A stretch of DNA of 64,000 bases from the NCBI GenBank assembly GCA_965212525.1, contig CBDBVC010000042.1, positions 79,437-143,436 of the forward strand, given 5' to 3'. Both the position numbers and the translations under genes were made by a program. Of the stretch, positions 52,421 through 62,179 are shown piece by piece. The notes under the pieces are model-generated. The model made no database searches, had not been told where the DNA came from, and saw nothing but the letters and a program-made list of their open reading frames with translations. Source of the DNA: SZUA-38 sp965212525. Lineage in GTDB: Bacteria > Pseudomonadota > Gammaproteobacteria > Xanthomonadales > SZUA-38. Within the stretch, counting starts at the first letter, position 1, and each line of letters opens with the position of its first letter.

Positions 52421-53945
52421 CGCTCAGATCACTGAAAAATCGTGCGTTGTCAGACTCGATGTCCGCAATCTTCTCATCACTCATACGATCCAGTGTGCGG
52501 TAGATCATGCCCATGCGGGCGTTAGTCTGGAGTGAATCACGGTTGCGCATCAGAAACCCCCAGTACAGATAGTTGAAAGGACAGGCATCAGGCCCGGTCT
52601 TTTTCGAGACCTTGTATGTGCAGCCCCGGCAGTAGTCTGACATGCGGTTGATGTAGGCACCGCTGGCTGCGTACGGTTTTGATCCAAGCAATCCCCCATC
52701 GGCGTGCAGGATCATGCCAGTGACGTTGGGCATTTCCACCCACTCATAGGCATCGGCATAGACAATCAGAAACCATTCATTAACCTGTTGCGGCTCGATG
52801 CCGGCGAGCAGCATGAAATTGCCAATGACCATCAGTCGCTGAATGTGGTGCGCATAGGCATTCTGCCTGGTTTCATCGATGCACTGCTTGAGGCAGTTCA
52901 TGCGCGTATCGCCGTTCCAGAAAAAATCGGGTAAATCGCGATGCGCGTCGAGGTGATTCTGATTTTCGTAGCCCGGCATCCGTGACCAGTAAATGCCACG
53001 CACGTATTCGCGCCAGCCCAGAATCTGCCGGATAAAGCCTTCCACGGCATTGATCGGCGCACTGGCTTCGAGGTAGGCCGTTTCGGCGGCCTGTATGCAT
53101 TCCATCGGTGAGAGCAGGCCGCAGTTGATGTAGAAACTGAGATGGCTGTGATACATCCAGGGCTCACCCTGTACCATGGCGTCCTGATAGCTGCCGAAAT
53201 TGACCAGTCTTTCGTCTATGAACCGTTCCAGAGCATGAAGCGCCTGTTCGCGTGTGACAGCAAAGTGAAACGGCTCAAGATCACCAAAATGGCTGTCAAA
53301 GCGCTCGGCGACCAGCGCCATCACGTTTCTGGTGAGCTCATCCGGCTGTGCCTGGTAGGTGTCGGGAATCTTCATCGACGTTTTAGGCGGTTTGCGATTG
53401 TCGGTATCAAAGTTCCACTGACCACCGGCGGGTTGATCGCCGTCCATCAGTATCCCGTGTTGTCGACGCATCATCCGATAGAAGTGTTCCATTCGCGGCT
53501 GCTTGCGGCCGGCAAGCCATTTGGCAAAGCCGGAACGGTCGATCAGGAAACGGTCATCATTCCTGAGGTCCACCGTGATACCCAGTGACTGCTGCCAGGT
53601 GCTGAATTCATGCATCAGGCGATATTCGCCCGGTTCGGTGATCACGAGTCGATCCGGTTGGTGACGATGGATGGCGCGATCGACTTCAGACCTGAATGAG
53701 CCGCCGTTTTCATGATCATCCAGCGTGATGTAGTCGACCCGGTGTCCTGCCTGTTCCAGTTCACGAGCAAAGTGACGCATGCAGGAAAACAGGAATGCAA
53801 TTTTCTTCTTGTGATGCCTGACGTAAGTGGCCTCGGTCATCACCTCACACATCAGTATCACATCCTCGCCAATGCGACAGTCAGCAAGGCTGCTGATGTC
53901 ATGACTGAGTTGATCACCCAGAATAAGTCTCAATGTCCTCATCAT
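52407..53945 (-). CDS. FeS-containing photolyase of the bacterial (6-4)/cryptochrome group (PhrB-like)
   Basis: 512 residues. The start MRTLRLILGDQLSHDISSL and IAFLFSCMRHFARELEQAGH belong to the deoxyribodipyrimidine photolyase-related family (FeS-BCP). The helical C-terminal half carries the FAD site (INAVEGFIRQILGWREYVRG, HIQRLMVIGNFMLL) and the [4Fe-4S] ligands: CRGCTYKVSKKTGPDACPFN plus an upstream Cys in YINCGLLSP. Characterised relatives repair (6-4) photoproducts under light. It is the first gene of the repair cassette and overlaps DUF2256 by 14 bp. The preferred start is ATG 53945; an ATG directly after it is possible. Confidence 0.92.
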   Translation of the reverse strand: MMRTLRLILGDQLSHDISSLADCRIGEDVILMCEVMTEATYVRHHKKKIAFLFSCMRHFARELEQAGHRVDYITLDDHENGGSFRSEVDRAIHRHQPDRLVITEPGEYRLMHEFSTWQQSLGITVDLRNDDRFLIDRSGFAKWLAGRKQPRMEHFYRMMRRQHGILMDGDQPAGGQWNFDTDNRKPPKTSMKIPDTYQAQPDELTRNVMALVAERFDSHFGDLEPFHFAVTREQALHALERFIDERLVNFGSYQDAMVQGEPWMYHSHLSFYINCGLLSPMECIQAAETAYLEASAPINAVEGFIRQILGWREYVRGIYWSRMPGYENQNHLDAHRDLPDFFWNGDTRMNCLKQCIDETRQNAYAHHIQRLMVIGNFMLLAGIEPQQVNEWFLIVYADAYEWVEMPNVTGMILHADGGLLGSKPYAASGAYINRMSDYCRGCTYKVSKKTGPDACPFNYLYWGFLMRNRDSLQTNARMGMIYRTLDRMSDEKIADIESDNARFFSDLSDEKI

Positions 53946-54115
53946 CCTGAATCGAGTTGATGCCCTGTTGATCGCTTGGGGTTAAAGTGCCTGTTTGTGG
54001 ATATCATGGCCAGTGACCGTGAGGTTGGTGTCAATACGATACCGTCAATGTTCACGTGAAAATGAGCCGGTCGCGATAGGCTGCATGTCAACGTTTTCAA
54101 ACCTTGAGCCTTTAC

Positions 54116-54907
54116 ATGGATCAGTTACCACAGACCATCTCTCCACCGCCGCGTTGGCGACTGCTGTTTGAATCACGCGTGCTTCTCGACGCAGCCCGAA
54201 TGACAGCACCGCTGTTGAGGGCACGTATCAGATCACACGTGGCTGAACGCCACAATCCGGTCATGGTGATACCCGGTTTCGGGTCAGGTGATGGCTATAC
54301 CCGGCCCTTGCGCTACTACCTGAGTCAGCATGGTCATGCGGTCGAAGGCTGGGGCATGGGACGAAATCTGGCAGGCCTGGACCTGAAACACACGCTTGAC
54401 GACCTTTCCGACCGATGGCAACCGGAGTCGAAAGACTGCTATCGGGGTGAGGCCGGCGTGCCCTATCTCTGTGATCGCCTGGTTGAACACGTGCAGCGCC
54501 GATCCGAGCAGGAAGGTGTTGCCTTTGCCCTGGTGGGCTGGAGTCTGGGTGGGTACCTGGCCAGGGAAGTAGCACGCGATCTGCCTGATCATGTGTCTCA
54601 GGTCATCACACTGGGTTCACCGGTGACTGGTGGCCCCAAGTATACGGCGGCTGCGGACGTTTTTCGGGGCAGGGGCATGGATGTTGACTGGATCGAGCAG
54701 GAAATTCACAGGCGCGAGAATCGTGCCATCACGCAGCCGATCACGGCCATCGTCAGCAAGTCTGATGCGATTGTTCAGTGGCAGGCTGCCATGGATCATC
54801 ACAGCGAGCAGGTTGAGCACATTCACCTCAACGTGTCGCATCTGGGCATGGGTTTCAACCCCGAAGTCTGGCGACTGGTTCGGAACCGGCTGGCAGATAC
54901 GGACTGA
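54116..54907 (+). CDS. Alpha/beta hydrolase (lipase/esterase-like)
   Basis: 263 residues from ATG 54116 (a TTG at 54104 is possible). The fold is clear: strand plus oxyanion region NPVMVIPGFGSGDGYTRPLR, nucleophile elbow GWSLGG (~145), acid in SKSDAIVQW and His in VSHLGMGFNPE. No signal peptide; about 50 residues precede the core. LRYYLSQHGHAVEGWGMGRN resembles triacylglycerol lipase/PGAP1-like relatives acting on esters. Substrate unknown. Divergent from the photolyase cassette, convergent with the antiporter. Confidence 0.8.
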   Translation: MDQLPQTISPPPRWRLLFESRVLLDAARMTAPLLRARIRSHVAERHNPVMVIPGFGSGDGYTRPLRYYLSQHGHAVEGWGMGRNLAGLDLKHTLDDLSDRWQPESKDCYRGEAGVPYLCDRLVEHVQRRSEQEGVAFALVGWSLGGYLAREVARDLPDHVSQVITLGSPVTGGPKYTAAADVFRGRGMDVDWIEQEIHRRENRAITQPITAIVSKSDAIVQWQAAMDHHSEQVEHIHLNVSHLGMGFNPEVWRLVRNRLADTD

Positions 54908-54927
54908 ATACCTGCAAATCTCGGGTA

Positions 54928-56178
54928 TCAGGACCCCTGACGACGCTCCAGATACTTGATCAGCGGATCGATTGTCAGCCCCTGAACGATGATGGAGAAG
55001 GCCACCACGGTGTAGGTCATGCCCAGCAGCAGATCGCGTGGCATGTCGGCCGTCAGTGACAGCGCCAGTGCGATGGAGATGCCGCCGCGCAGGCCGCCCC
55101 AGGTCATGATGGTGGTGGTATTCGGCTCGAATTCCAGCCGCCGGCGGAAGAAGGTGATCGGCAGTGCCAGACCGGTGAAACGCGAAGCCAGTACGATGGG
55201 AATGGCAATCAGACCGGCAATGACAAACTGCATCTCGAATGGCAGCACGACGATTTCCAGACCAATCAGCACGAACAGGATGGCATTGAGCAGCACATCG
55301 ACAATCTCCCAGAACTTGTCGACATACAGACGGGTTTCTTCTGACATGCTGCCGCTGCGAAAGCTCTCGTTGCCGACCATCAGACCACACACCACCATCG
55401 CCAGTGGGCCGGAGAAATGCAGCTTGGTGGCCAGCAGGTAACCGCCCATCACCAGCGCCAGGGTAATCATCACTTCGACTTCGTAGTCGTCGATGCCCCT
55501 CATCAGATGATAGCCGACGAAGCCCAGTGCCAGACCCAGCAGAATACCGCCGCCGACTTCCTCCGCGAACAGCAGGCTGATGCTGCCGGCCGAGACGTTG
55601 TCGATCCCGATCTGTGCGATCTGGAACAGGGTCAGGAACACCACCACGCCAATGCCGTCATTGATGAGGCTTTCACCAACAATCTTGATTTCGAGCTTCT
55701 TGGGCACACCCAGACGCTTGAGAATGCCCAGTGCGGCAATGGGGTCGGTCGGTGAAATCAGGGCACCGAACAACAGACAGTAGATGTAGGCAATGTCGAA
55801 ACCGATCAGGCCCAGCATGAAGTACACCAGCGTGCCAATCAGGAAGGTGGACAACAGCACCCCCAGGGTGGCGCAGGCCAGAATCGGCCATTTGTAGGCA
55901 GACAGCTTGCCGAAATCCACATGCAGTGCACCGGCAAACAGCAACAGGCTGAGCATGCCGTCCATCAGCAGTTCGTGAAAATCAATCGAAGCCACCAGCT
56001 GCTTTTCCATCTGCAGCAGCGAGGGATCGAGAAAGCCTAGGGCAATCATCAGCAGCGAGAAGCCCATTGATACGACCATCAGGCCGATGGTGACGGGCAG
56101 CTTCAGGAATCGAACATTGATGTAACCGAAAAGGGCGGTCAGCACGACGAGCAGTGTGGCGATGGTCAGCAGTTCCAT
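54928..56178 (-). CDS. Na+/H+ antiporter, CPA1 (NhaP-like)
   Basis: 416 residues with 12-13 transmembrane helices. The ion-binding region is FGALISPTDPIAALGILKRL followed by ESLINDGIGVVVFLTLF, the ND motif typical of electroneutral CPA1 exchangers; FVLIGLEIVVLPF and the Arg-rich MTWGGLRGGISIALAL near the C-terminus complete the family pattern. No long cytoplasmic domain follows the membrane part. It exchanges Na+ (or K+) for H+ at the inner membrane, fitting a marine or saline habitat. It is 76 bp from the M14 peptidase on the same strand but not obviously coupled. Confidence 0.9.
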   Translation of the reverse strand: MELLTIATLLVVLTALFGYINVRFLKLPVTIGLMVVSMGFSLLMIALGFLDPSLLQMEKQLVASIDFHELLMDGMLSLLLFAGALHVDFGKLSAYKWPILACATLGVLLSTFLIGTLVYFMLGLIGFDIAYIYCLLFGALISPTDPIAALGILKRLGVPKKLEIKIVGESLINDGIGVVVFLTLFQIAQIGIDNVSAGSISLLFAEEVGGGILLGLALGFVGYHLMRGIDDYEVEVMITLALVMGGYLLATKLHFSGPLAMVVCGLMVGNESFRSGSMSEETRLYVDKFWEIVDVLLNAILFVLIGLEIVVLPFEMQFVIAGLIAIPIVLASRFTGLALPITFFRRRLEFEPNTTTIMTWGGLRGGISIALALSLTADMPRDLLLGMTYTVVAFSIIVQGLTIDPLIKYLERRQGS

Positions 56179-56254
56179 GCAGGCTTCCTGTCAGCGGGTG
56201 GATTCAAGCTGCATTGTAGAAAACCATTGCCCCGGAGGGAACCGTTTCAATCCA

Positions 56255-58672
56255 TTATGGCTGTGCCGATTCGAAACCGTCAGAGAACAGGTTGTCTCCG
56301 CTGGAGGTTGTGCAAACACCACCGGCCGCATTGATGGCCACGTTATCAATGTACCAGCCATCGTCATTGATGATGCTGTCGGTATCGAGACGGAACCGTA
56401 TCTGAGCAGTCGGCTCGCCGTCCAGGGATGAGAGGTCGAGTACTTGTGTCTGCCAGGATTCCTGGTCGTCACAGCGGTATATTTCACTCCAGCTGTTGCC
56501 ATCGGCCGAGGTTTCGACGATGCCGAAGTCAAAGCCGGATTCGGTGTCGCAGATATGGTCGAAACTGAGTCGGGCATTGTTCGCCTGACTCAGGTCGATC
56601 ACCGGACTGGTCAGGCTGATGTCGAGACCGGATGCATAATTGCCCCCGGGACTGTCATGCCAGTACATGCCCGGTCCGATCGCGGCATCGTTGATGATGG
56701 ACCAGGGGCTTTCTTCCTGCCAGCCGATATTGCCATTCTCCATGTTGTCGGCGAACACATCACAACGAGGGATCAGTTCCAGATTCAGTGTTTGCTCCTC
56801 GGATGCTGCCAGGGTGACACTGGCCGATCCGTCGCCGAATCCGTCAGCGCTGACTGTAATGTCGTAACTTCCGGCTGACAGATTGAGTGCGTAATTACCC
56901 AGGGCATCACTTACTGTCATGAACGGTCCGGCCTGGATGAGCGCATTGGCAACGGTAGTGCTGCTACCGGCAACACGAACTGTTCCCGATAGCGTCGCAG
57001 CCGTGGCCGGATTGAGCACATACAGAAAACCGCCCGTGATGGCACCGGCCTGGGCATCAGTGCCTGTGGCACGGGCGTAGACCGTGTGCCGGCCTTCGGC
57101 GAGGCCAGCGGTCGTGAGCATGGCGGAGGCGGGCTCCAGACTGCTGTCGAAGCTGCCGTCATCGGCGCTGGCGGAGGTTGTGGCCGGATCCTGCCAGGGC
57201 AGGGCATCAAGATGGATCTCGACTGTACTGATCTCTCGAGGCGACTCCAGTGGCGAGGTTGGATCGGTCAGCGTACTGAATCGGGTACCATCGGCAGTGA
57301 GCGTGATGCTGACAGGGTCGCCGGTGAATATGGTATTGGGTGTGATGGTCAGGTCGGTGATATCCGGGCCCGATGGCGTCTGGTAGGGGGTACGGGCCAC
57401 ACGGGCGGCATAGTTCATGGCGGCGATGTTCTGCAGGACGATATCGTTCTCGAAGGTGGTGCAGTTCTGGAAGAAACTGGTGCCCAGTTCGAATGCGTAC
57501 GATGCCACACCCAGCTCACCATAGGCAAAGTCAGCAGTAGAACCCGAAGCCGCAGTCAGGCCCAGGATCTGTTGTGGCCGGTAGCTGTTGAAAAAGGCCA
57601 GTCGTCGTCCCAGCGTTGACAACTGGTCCTGATTGGGTGCCTGACCGGCGTTGTTGCTGAACCCCCAGGGCCACAGCACCAGCTGGCTGAAACTGTGCAC
57701 ATCAATGAACACACCGCTGGCATCCAGCGGCGCCGGGTCATTGATGCCATCGCCTCGCTGATCTGGGAAGATGCTGCGCACGTAATCGACGATGGCCACG
57801 ACCTCGGGCTCCGATGCCGCAGAAGGCCCCTGATAGGTGATATCGCATTCGAAGGTGCTGGCAGCACCACCCCACTGGAACGGGAAGTTGCGGTTAAGGT
57901 CGGCACCACGACTCTCGGATGTGGGTGAGCAGTAGTTTTCATTGGTGTTCTTGCGCCATGACAAGCCGGTTTCGGCCTGCTTGCGACCGTCGGGATTGCT
58001 CTGCAGCAGCAGATGAATCTCGTGATGATCAAGCAGCCAGGTGGCATCAGCATTGTTACCGTAGCCATCGGCCAGTTCTTCGGCGAAGCGGGTCATGGTC
58101 TCTGCGGTGGTGTATTCACGTGCATGTACCGCCGACATCACGAACAGTACGGGCTTGGGGCCGGCAATGTTGCGGTTGGTCAGTCTCAGTACCCTGAGGT
58201 CGAAACCGGCATTCGCATCATCGGTTTTCTCCCAGCTGTCGCCGATATCAATCAGCTCGGCGATATCCGGCAGGTTGCTGACGATGGCTTCGGCAGTGCT
58301 CAGTGTGGCCTCGACCGTTCGGTAGCAGGCAAAACCAGGGATGGAACCGCTGCCTGTGAGTGCACGGTCGAGGGTTCGAAGCTGAGTGGTGCTGATCGGG
58401 TCAACCCGAGCGGTGTGCCCCAGCTTCCTCAGTTGATCCAGCTCATACCGGTTGCGGATTCTGATAATGGCATAGGCATCATTGCTGTCGGTAGCCCAGA
58501 CATCAAAGCGTGTCTGCAGCGGACCGTATTCCGCCGGAATGAGCTCGTGAACTCTCACCACCCAGGGGCCATTGTCGTTGCGCTCGATAACGCTGTTCAG
58601 TGGCATGCCATTGACGGCAAGTCCCTGGCACAACAGGACGGTCAGCAACAGCAATCGTGTCAACAGTGTCAT
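56255..58672 (-). CDS. Secreted M14 zinc carboxypeptidase with regulatory-like and MAM-like C-terminal domains
   Basis: 805 residues with a signal peptide (LLTRLLLLTVLLCQGLAVNG). The M14 catalytic domain spans ~110-430: zinc ligands His183 and Glu186 in AVHAREYTTAE, third His326 in FIDVHSFSQ, and catalytic Glu395 in YAFELGTSF. All are present. It removes C-terminal residues from peptides. Then follow an Ig-like stretch, a carboxypeptidase-regulatory-like domain (SGTVRVAGSSTTVANALIQ), and a ~150-residue jelly-roll module (FADNMENGNIGWQEESPW). The chain ends LFSDGFESAQP, the tag seen in three other secreted proteins of this window. Confidence 0.9.
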   Translation of the reverse strand: MTLLTRLLLLTVLLCQGLAVNGMPLNSVIERNDNGPWVVRVHELIPAEYGPLQTRFDVWATDSNDAYAIIRIRNRYELDQLRKLGHTARVDPISTTQLRTLDRALTGSGSIPGFACYRTVEATLSTAEAIVSNLPDIAELIDIGDSWEKTDDANAGFDLRVLRLTNRNIAGPKPVLFVMSAVHAREYTTAETMTRFAEELADGYGNNADATWLLDHHEIHLLLQSNPDGRKQAETGLSWRKNTNENYCSPTSESRGADLNRNFPFQWGGAASTFECDITYQGPSAASEPEVVAIVDYVRSIFPDQRGDGINDPAPLDASGVFIDVHSFSQLVLWPWGFSNNAGQAPNQDQLSTLGRRLAFFNSYRPQQILGLTAASGSTADFAYGELGVASYAFELGTSFFQNCTTFENDIVLQNIAAMNYAARVARTPYQTPSGPDITDLTITPNTIFTGDPVSITLTADGTRFSTLTDPTSPLESPREISTVEIHLDALPWQDPATTSASADDGSFDSSLEPASAMLTTAGLAEGRHTVYARATGTDAQAGAITGGFLYVLNPATAATLSGTVRVAGSSTTVANALIQAGPFMTVSDALGNYALNLSAGSYDITVSADGFGDGSASVTLAASEEQTLNLELIPRCDVFADNMENGNIGWQEESPWSIINDAAIGPGMYWHDSPGGNYASGLDISLTSPVIDLSQANNARLSFDHICDTESGFDFGIVETSADGNSWSEIYRCDDQESWQTQVLDLSSLDGEPTAQIRFRLDTDSIINDDGWYIDNVAINAAGGVCTTSSGDNLFSDGFESAQP

Positions 58673-58835
58673 GAGTTCGTGTTTCCGTTTTCAGCAGCAG
58701 GCAATGAGCGCGCACAGTCTAGCAAACGACAGGTCACAAGTTGATCTGATAGTTCACACTCTGTGCAACGGCGCATCATGGTATGAGATGAGAGCTGAAA
58801 TTTCCGTGATAGTGGCACACAGGTCTGGCACCCGC

Positions 58836-59870
58836 TCAATCAGCGGATTTTCGAACGATCAGCTTGCCGGTATTGGCCCCATCGAACAGGCTGCACAATG
58901 AGCATGGGGCAACTGATCGAAACCATCGACAAACGTCTCTTCATAGCGGATTTTTCCGTGTTGTACCCAGGGGCCCATGTGCACCATCATTTCATCATGA
59001 CGCGGTGTGTAATCACGCGCGAGTACGCCGGTCATGCGGGCACGCTTGTAGAGAAAGTGCTGCAACAGCCTGGGCCCCAGATCAGGTGTGTCCAGACCGC
59101 CCTGATACTGGCTGATCTGGCCACAGATGATCAGGCGGGCACGCAGGTTCATGCGTTCTATCACCGCATCGGTGATGTATCCGCCAACATTGTCGTAGTA
59201 CACATCGATCCCATCCGGGCAATGAGCTTCCAGTGCCCTGGTCATGGCGGCCCTGTCAGGGTAATCGCGATACACGATGGCATCATCAAACCCGAGTGTG
59301 CCGGTGAGCCAGGCTGCCTTTTCCCGGTTTCCAGCGATTCCGACCACACGACACCCGGCCAGTTTGCCGATCTGTCCGACAATGGATCCGACAGCACCGG
59401 CGGCACCGCTGACCAGCAGTGTTTCCCCCGGTCGTGGCTGACCGGCTTCAAACAGGCCGAAATAGGCTATACGACCCGGCATTCCGAGTACATGCAGCGC
59501 GGTTGAGGGCGGTGCCAGATCAGGATCGAGTCGGCGGCATTCGGTCACGGACATGACTGCATGAGTCTGCCAGCCCATGTAGCAATCCCACCCAGTCTCC
59601 CACTGCCAGTGCGGTGACATCGGCGGCGACATCCATTACCCGGGCGACGACACCGCCACCCTGTACCGTGTTCAGCGGGAACGGTTCTTCCCAGGTGTCG
59701 CCGGCACTCTGCTGAATTCGCATGTAGGGGTCGACCGACCAGTAACGGGCTTGCAGCAGCACTTCATTGCGCGCCAGGGTGGTCTCGAGCGTCTGATCAA
59801 CACGCTGGTAGCAATCAGGTGTCAGATCATTTTCAGGACGCTTGACGTATAACCATCTGGAATAGTTCAT
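58836..59870 (-). pseudogene. Zn-less MDR alcohol dehydrogenase/NADP oxidoreductase, broken by two frameshifts
   Basis: The three frames joined give a normal ~344-residue medium-chain reductase of the YncB/CurA/leukotriene-B4 type: start MNYSRWLYVKRPENDL (ATG 59870), Rossmann motif LLVSGAAGAVGSIVGQIGKL, VYYDNVGGY and end LFDGANTGKLIVRKSAD with TGA at 58836-58838. Frameshift one is at the CCC of 59587-59589 (one extra base turns VDCYMGWQ into VGLLHG). Frameshift two is near 58888-58893 (a base appears missing), replacing the true end by CSMGPIPAS. Either the gene is dead or the sequence has base errors. It follows the CBU_0592-like gene on the same strand. Confidence 0.82.
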
Positions 59871-59916
59871 GAGTCGTATCCGTTTTCTGGTTGGGAGTGA
59901 CTGGCCGGAGAGCGCA

Positions 59917-60183
59917 TCATCCGGTCTGTCTGAGCACGCGTTTCTGATGCAGGTTTCTGCCAATGCCGATGAGTGAGATCAGCAGCCAGAATATCTCGAT
60001 GATGAAGGCATGCATGTTGAATTCATAGGACAGCGAGATGAGGACGAAAATGGCGCCGAAGGCGTTCAGTGTCGCGAATCGTACACTGCTGGCGCGCATC
60101 TTGCCGATCTGGGTCATCAGGTAGGTGATCAGGATGCAGGCCACGCCGATTGAGCCAAGCAGGTCGTACCAGGTCAGGTTCAT
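59917..60183 (-). CDS. CBU_0592-family small membrane protein
   Basis: 88 residues with three membrane helices: residues ~6-26 (LLGSIGVACILITYLMTQ), ~35-52 (SVRFATLNAFGAIFVLIS) and ~58-76 (HAFIIEIFWLLISLIGI). The pattern NLTWYDLLGSIGVA..YL and FGAIFVL.SL matches the CBU_0592 family, whose function is unknown. The ATG overlaps the stop of the ACT-domain gene (ATGA), so it is translated from the same mRNA. It lies upstream of the broken MDR gene. Confidence 0.78.
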   Translation of the reverse strand: MNLTWYDLLGSIGVACILITYLMTQIGKMRASSVRFATLNAFGAIFVLISLSYEFNMHAFIIEIFWLLISLIGIGRNLHQKRVLRQTG

Positions 60184-60572
60184 TTCAGATTCCTCAGTAT
60201 CGAGAGGGCCCTGTCTGCATCCCGGGCCGGTACAAAGACATGGTCATGATAATAGGCTGCCACCACATTGGCGCTAATCCCGTTTTCGGCCAGTGCGGAG
60301 GACAGGGTAGCGGTCAGTCCGACTGCCTCCAGAGAGGAGTGTACGCTCAGACTGATGCAGCGGTAGATGCCGCTGAAGGCCAGACCGGCTCCGGTTGCAT
60401 CATCGGCCCGGATGATCAGACTGACGTCTTCGTTCTCACGAAACATGGCCTTGGCTGTTTGCAGAAGTGGAGCGGCATCTTCATCGTGACAGCTGACAAA
60501 CACGTAACTTTCAGCATCGAGCACAGGATCCAGTTGTATCAGTAGCTGTTGCAGGTCAGTCAGTTCAGTCAT
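60180..60572 (-). CDS. ACT-domain protein (DUF2241-like)
   Basis: 130 residues. Two ACT-like halves are visible: ESYVFVSCHDEDAAPLLQTA with LIIRADDATGAG, and GIYRCISLSVHSSLEAVGLT with the ending YHDHVFVPARDADRALSIL. This is the pattern of ACT_3/DUF2241 proteins, small cytoplasmic ligand-binding proteins with presumed amino-acid-sensing roles. It is intact, with six bases between the cupin gene stop and its ATG, and overlaps the next gene by ATGA. No partner enzyme in this operon reveals the ligand. Confidence 0.82.
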   Translation of the reverse strand: MTELTDLQQLLIQLDPVLDAESYVFVSCHDEDAAPLLQTAKAMFRENEDVSLIIRADDATGAGLAFSGIYRCISLSVHSSLEAVGLTATLSSALAENGISANVVAAYYHDHVFVPARDADRALSILRNLK

Positions 60573-60578
60573 CCTGAT

Positions 60579-60989
60579 TCACTCCTGTTCACGCGGTGGC
60601 TCCAACTCGTTGAGCGTGCCTTCACCCGGTGTGATGAACAGCAGCGTACAGGGTGTTCGAGTTCGTGCCGTATGCCAGGTGTTCTTAGGGATGATGACAT
60701 AGCTGCCGGGTTCATCCAGCAGCATATGCTGTTCCATGCCATTGACCATCATGACCAGCGTGGTGGAGCCTGATATCAGACAGACCACTTCATCACCGGC
60801 CGGATGAACTTCCCAGGTAGGCCAGTCAGAATCATGACTGTGGCATGAGAGCAGGCTGTGACCACCGAAACCGTCAAATTCCTCGTCGATCTGCTGATAA
60901 AAGTTTTCACTGAACGATCGAGGGTGAACTCTCTGCGAGGGGTCGATCACGGCAAATGTATGATTCAGATTGTGCTGTTCAATGCTCAT
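60579..60989 (-). CDS. Cupin-domain protein
   Basis: 136 residues. A single cupin barrel: motif 1 in WEVHPAGDEVVCLISG (H, E positions), motif 2 in PGSYVIIPKNTWHTAR. His/Glu metal ligands are present. LSCHSHDSDWPTWEVHPAGD is typical of small stand-alone cupins that may bind a metal and a small molecule or act as isomerases. It is intact and heads the cupin-ACT-CBU_0592-MDR gene row on the minus strand. No more exact function can be given. Confidence 0.8.
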   Translation of the reverse strand: MSIEQHNLNHTFAVIDPSQRVHPRSFSENFYQQIDEEFDGFGGHSLLSCHSHDSDWPTWEVHPAGDEVVCLISGSTTLVMMVNGMEQHMLLDEPGSYVIIPKNTWHTARTRTPCTLLFITPGEGTLNELEPPREQE

Positions 60990-61225
60990 GATTGAATTAC
61001 CGAAAAATGAACGTGACTTTCACGACTGTGAGTATCGTAGCACCCGATAGTCAAAAATACCTGACAGCAGCGCACGAATGATGATGTTCGCTCGAGTGAG
61101 GACCGGCATCATGTCTTCGGGATCATGCTCGTTCGTGTCGAGTGAATGTTACCGGCAGGTGAACAGATTTTCCCGCTCATGTGTCTGTGTCGGCGACATC
61201 AGCACAGCTGTCGCGAATTCAGCGC

Positions 61226-62119
61226 TCAGCTCAGTGTGGATCGATCGCCATGACGTGTTCTCAGATAGGCGTGAACACTGCTGGCAAGGGCGCCAGTATG
61301 ATAGCCACCTTCCAGCGATGACAGCAGGCGGCCCTGGCAATGCTCATCGGCCAGTTCATGCATCAGTGTTCCCAGCCAGGCGTAGCTGTCCTGATGCAGT
61401 GACAGACCGGCCAATGGGTCGGCACGGTGGGCATCAAACCCGGCGGAGACCAGAATGAATTGTGGCCTGAACGCACTGATTGCCGGAATCCAGTCGCGCT
61501 CGATCGCCTGCCTGAATGTGTCATGTTCTGTGCCCTCGGCCAGCGGCGTATTGACCTGGTGCCCGGGTTGCGATGGTTCGTCACTGAACGGATAGAGCGG
61601 ATACTGATAGCTGGAACAGAACAGAACCCTCGGTTCGTGACTGAAAATATCTGCCGTTCCGTTACCGTGGTGCACATCGAAATCAAGCACACAGACCCGT
61701 TCCAGCCGGTGTGTGTCGAGCAGGTGAGCCACACCGGCGGCAACGCTGTTGAAGATGCAGAACCCCATGGCACGATCATGTTCGGCATGGTGACCTGGTG
61801 GTCTGACACAGCAGAATGCGTGCCCGGCCTCGCCATTCATGATCATGTCACTTGCCTGAATGACGGCACCGGCAGCGGCACAGGCGGCATCCAGCGTGTG
61901 CGGGTTCATGGCCGTGTCGGCATCGATAATCCTCAGATCCGGCCCCTGGCAGGATTCGAACATGCTGTCCACGTGGTCCTTGCTGTGACAGCGATACAAT
62001 TGCTCTCGTGTTGCCTGTTGCGCCTCGAGCCAGATGATCTCATCCAGTGAAGGATCAGCCTTGAGTTGTTCTGTGATCGCCTCGATGCGTCTGGGTGATT
62101 CCGCATGTCCTGGCATCAT
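61226..62119 (-). CDS. Histone-deacetylase-family hydrolase (AcuC/acetylpolyamine type), N-terminus disturbed
   Basis: 297 residues from ATG 62119. Deacetylase motifs are complete: PPGHHAEHDRAMGFCIFNSV (catalytic His pair), VLDFDVHHGNGTADIF (zinc Asp/His), VSAGFDAHRADPLAGL (zinc Asp) and LEGGYHTGA. It should remove acetyl groups from a polyamine, acetoin-related or protein substrate. The family N-terminus (ILTHPACLRHEM) is encoded in frame just upstream, but without a start codon; an ATG at 62157 would serve if one base were restored near 62155. So a small deletion there is likely. The rest of the frame is intact. Confidence 0.8.
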   Translation of the reverse strand: MMPGHAESPRRIEAITEQLKADPSLDEIIWLEAQQATREQLYRCHSKDHVDSMFESCQGPDLRIIDADTAMNPHTLDAACAAAGAVIQASDMIMNGEAGHAFCCVRPPGHHAEHDRAMGFCIFNSVAAGVAHLLDTHRLERVCVLDFDVHHGNGTADIFSHEPRVLFCSSYQYPLYPFSDEPSQPGHQVNTPLAEGTEHDTFRQAIERDWIPAISAFRPQFILVSAGFDAHRADPLAGLSLHQDSYAWLGTLMHELADEHCQGRLLSSLEGGYHTGALASSVHAYLRTRHGDRSTLS

Positions 62120-62179
62120 CTCATGCCTCAGGCAGGCGGGGTGGGTCAGTATGACATTCGGGCCGCTGTGTCACCGGCC

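Noticed and set aside
53946..54115. Light-responsive (CarH/LitR-type) operator upstream of the photolyase cassette
   Set aside because: A TTGAC direct repeat is present but does not match the known operator pattern well enough.
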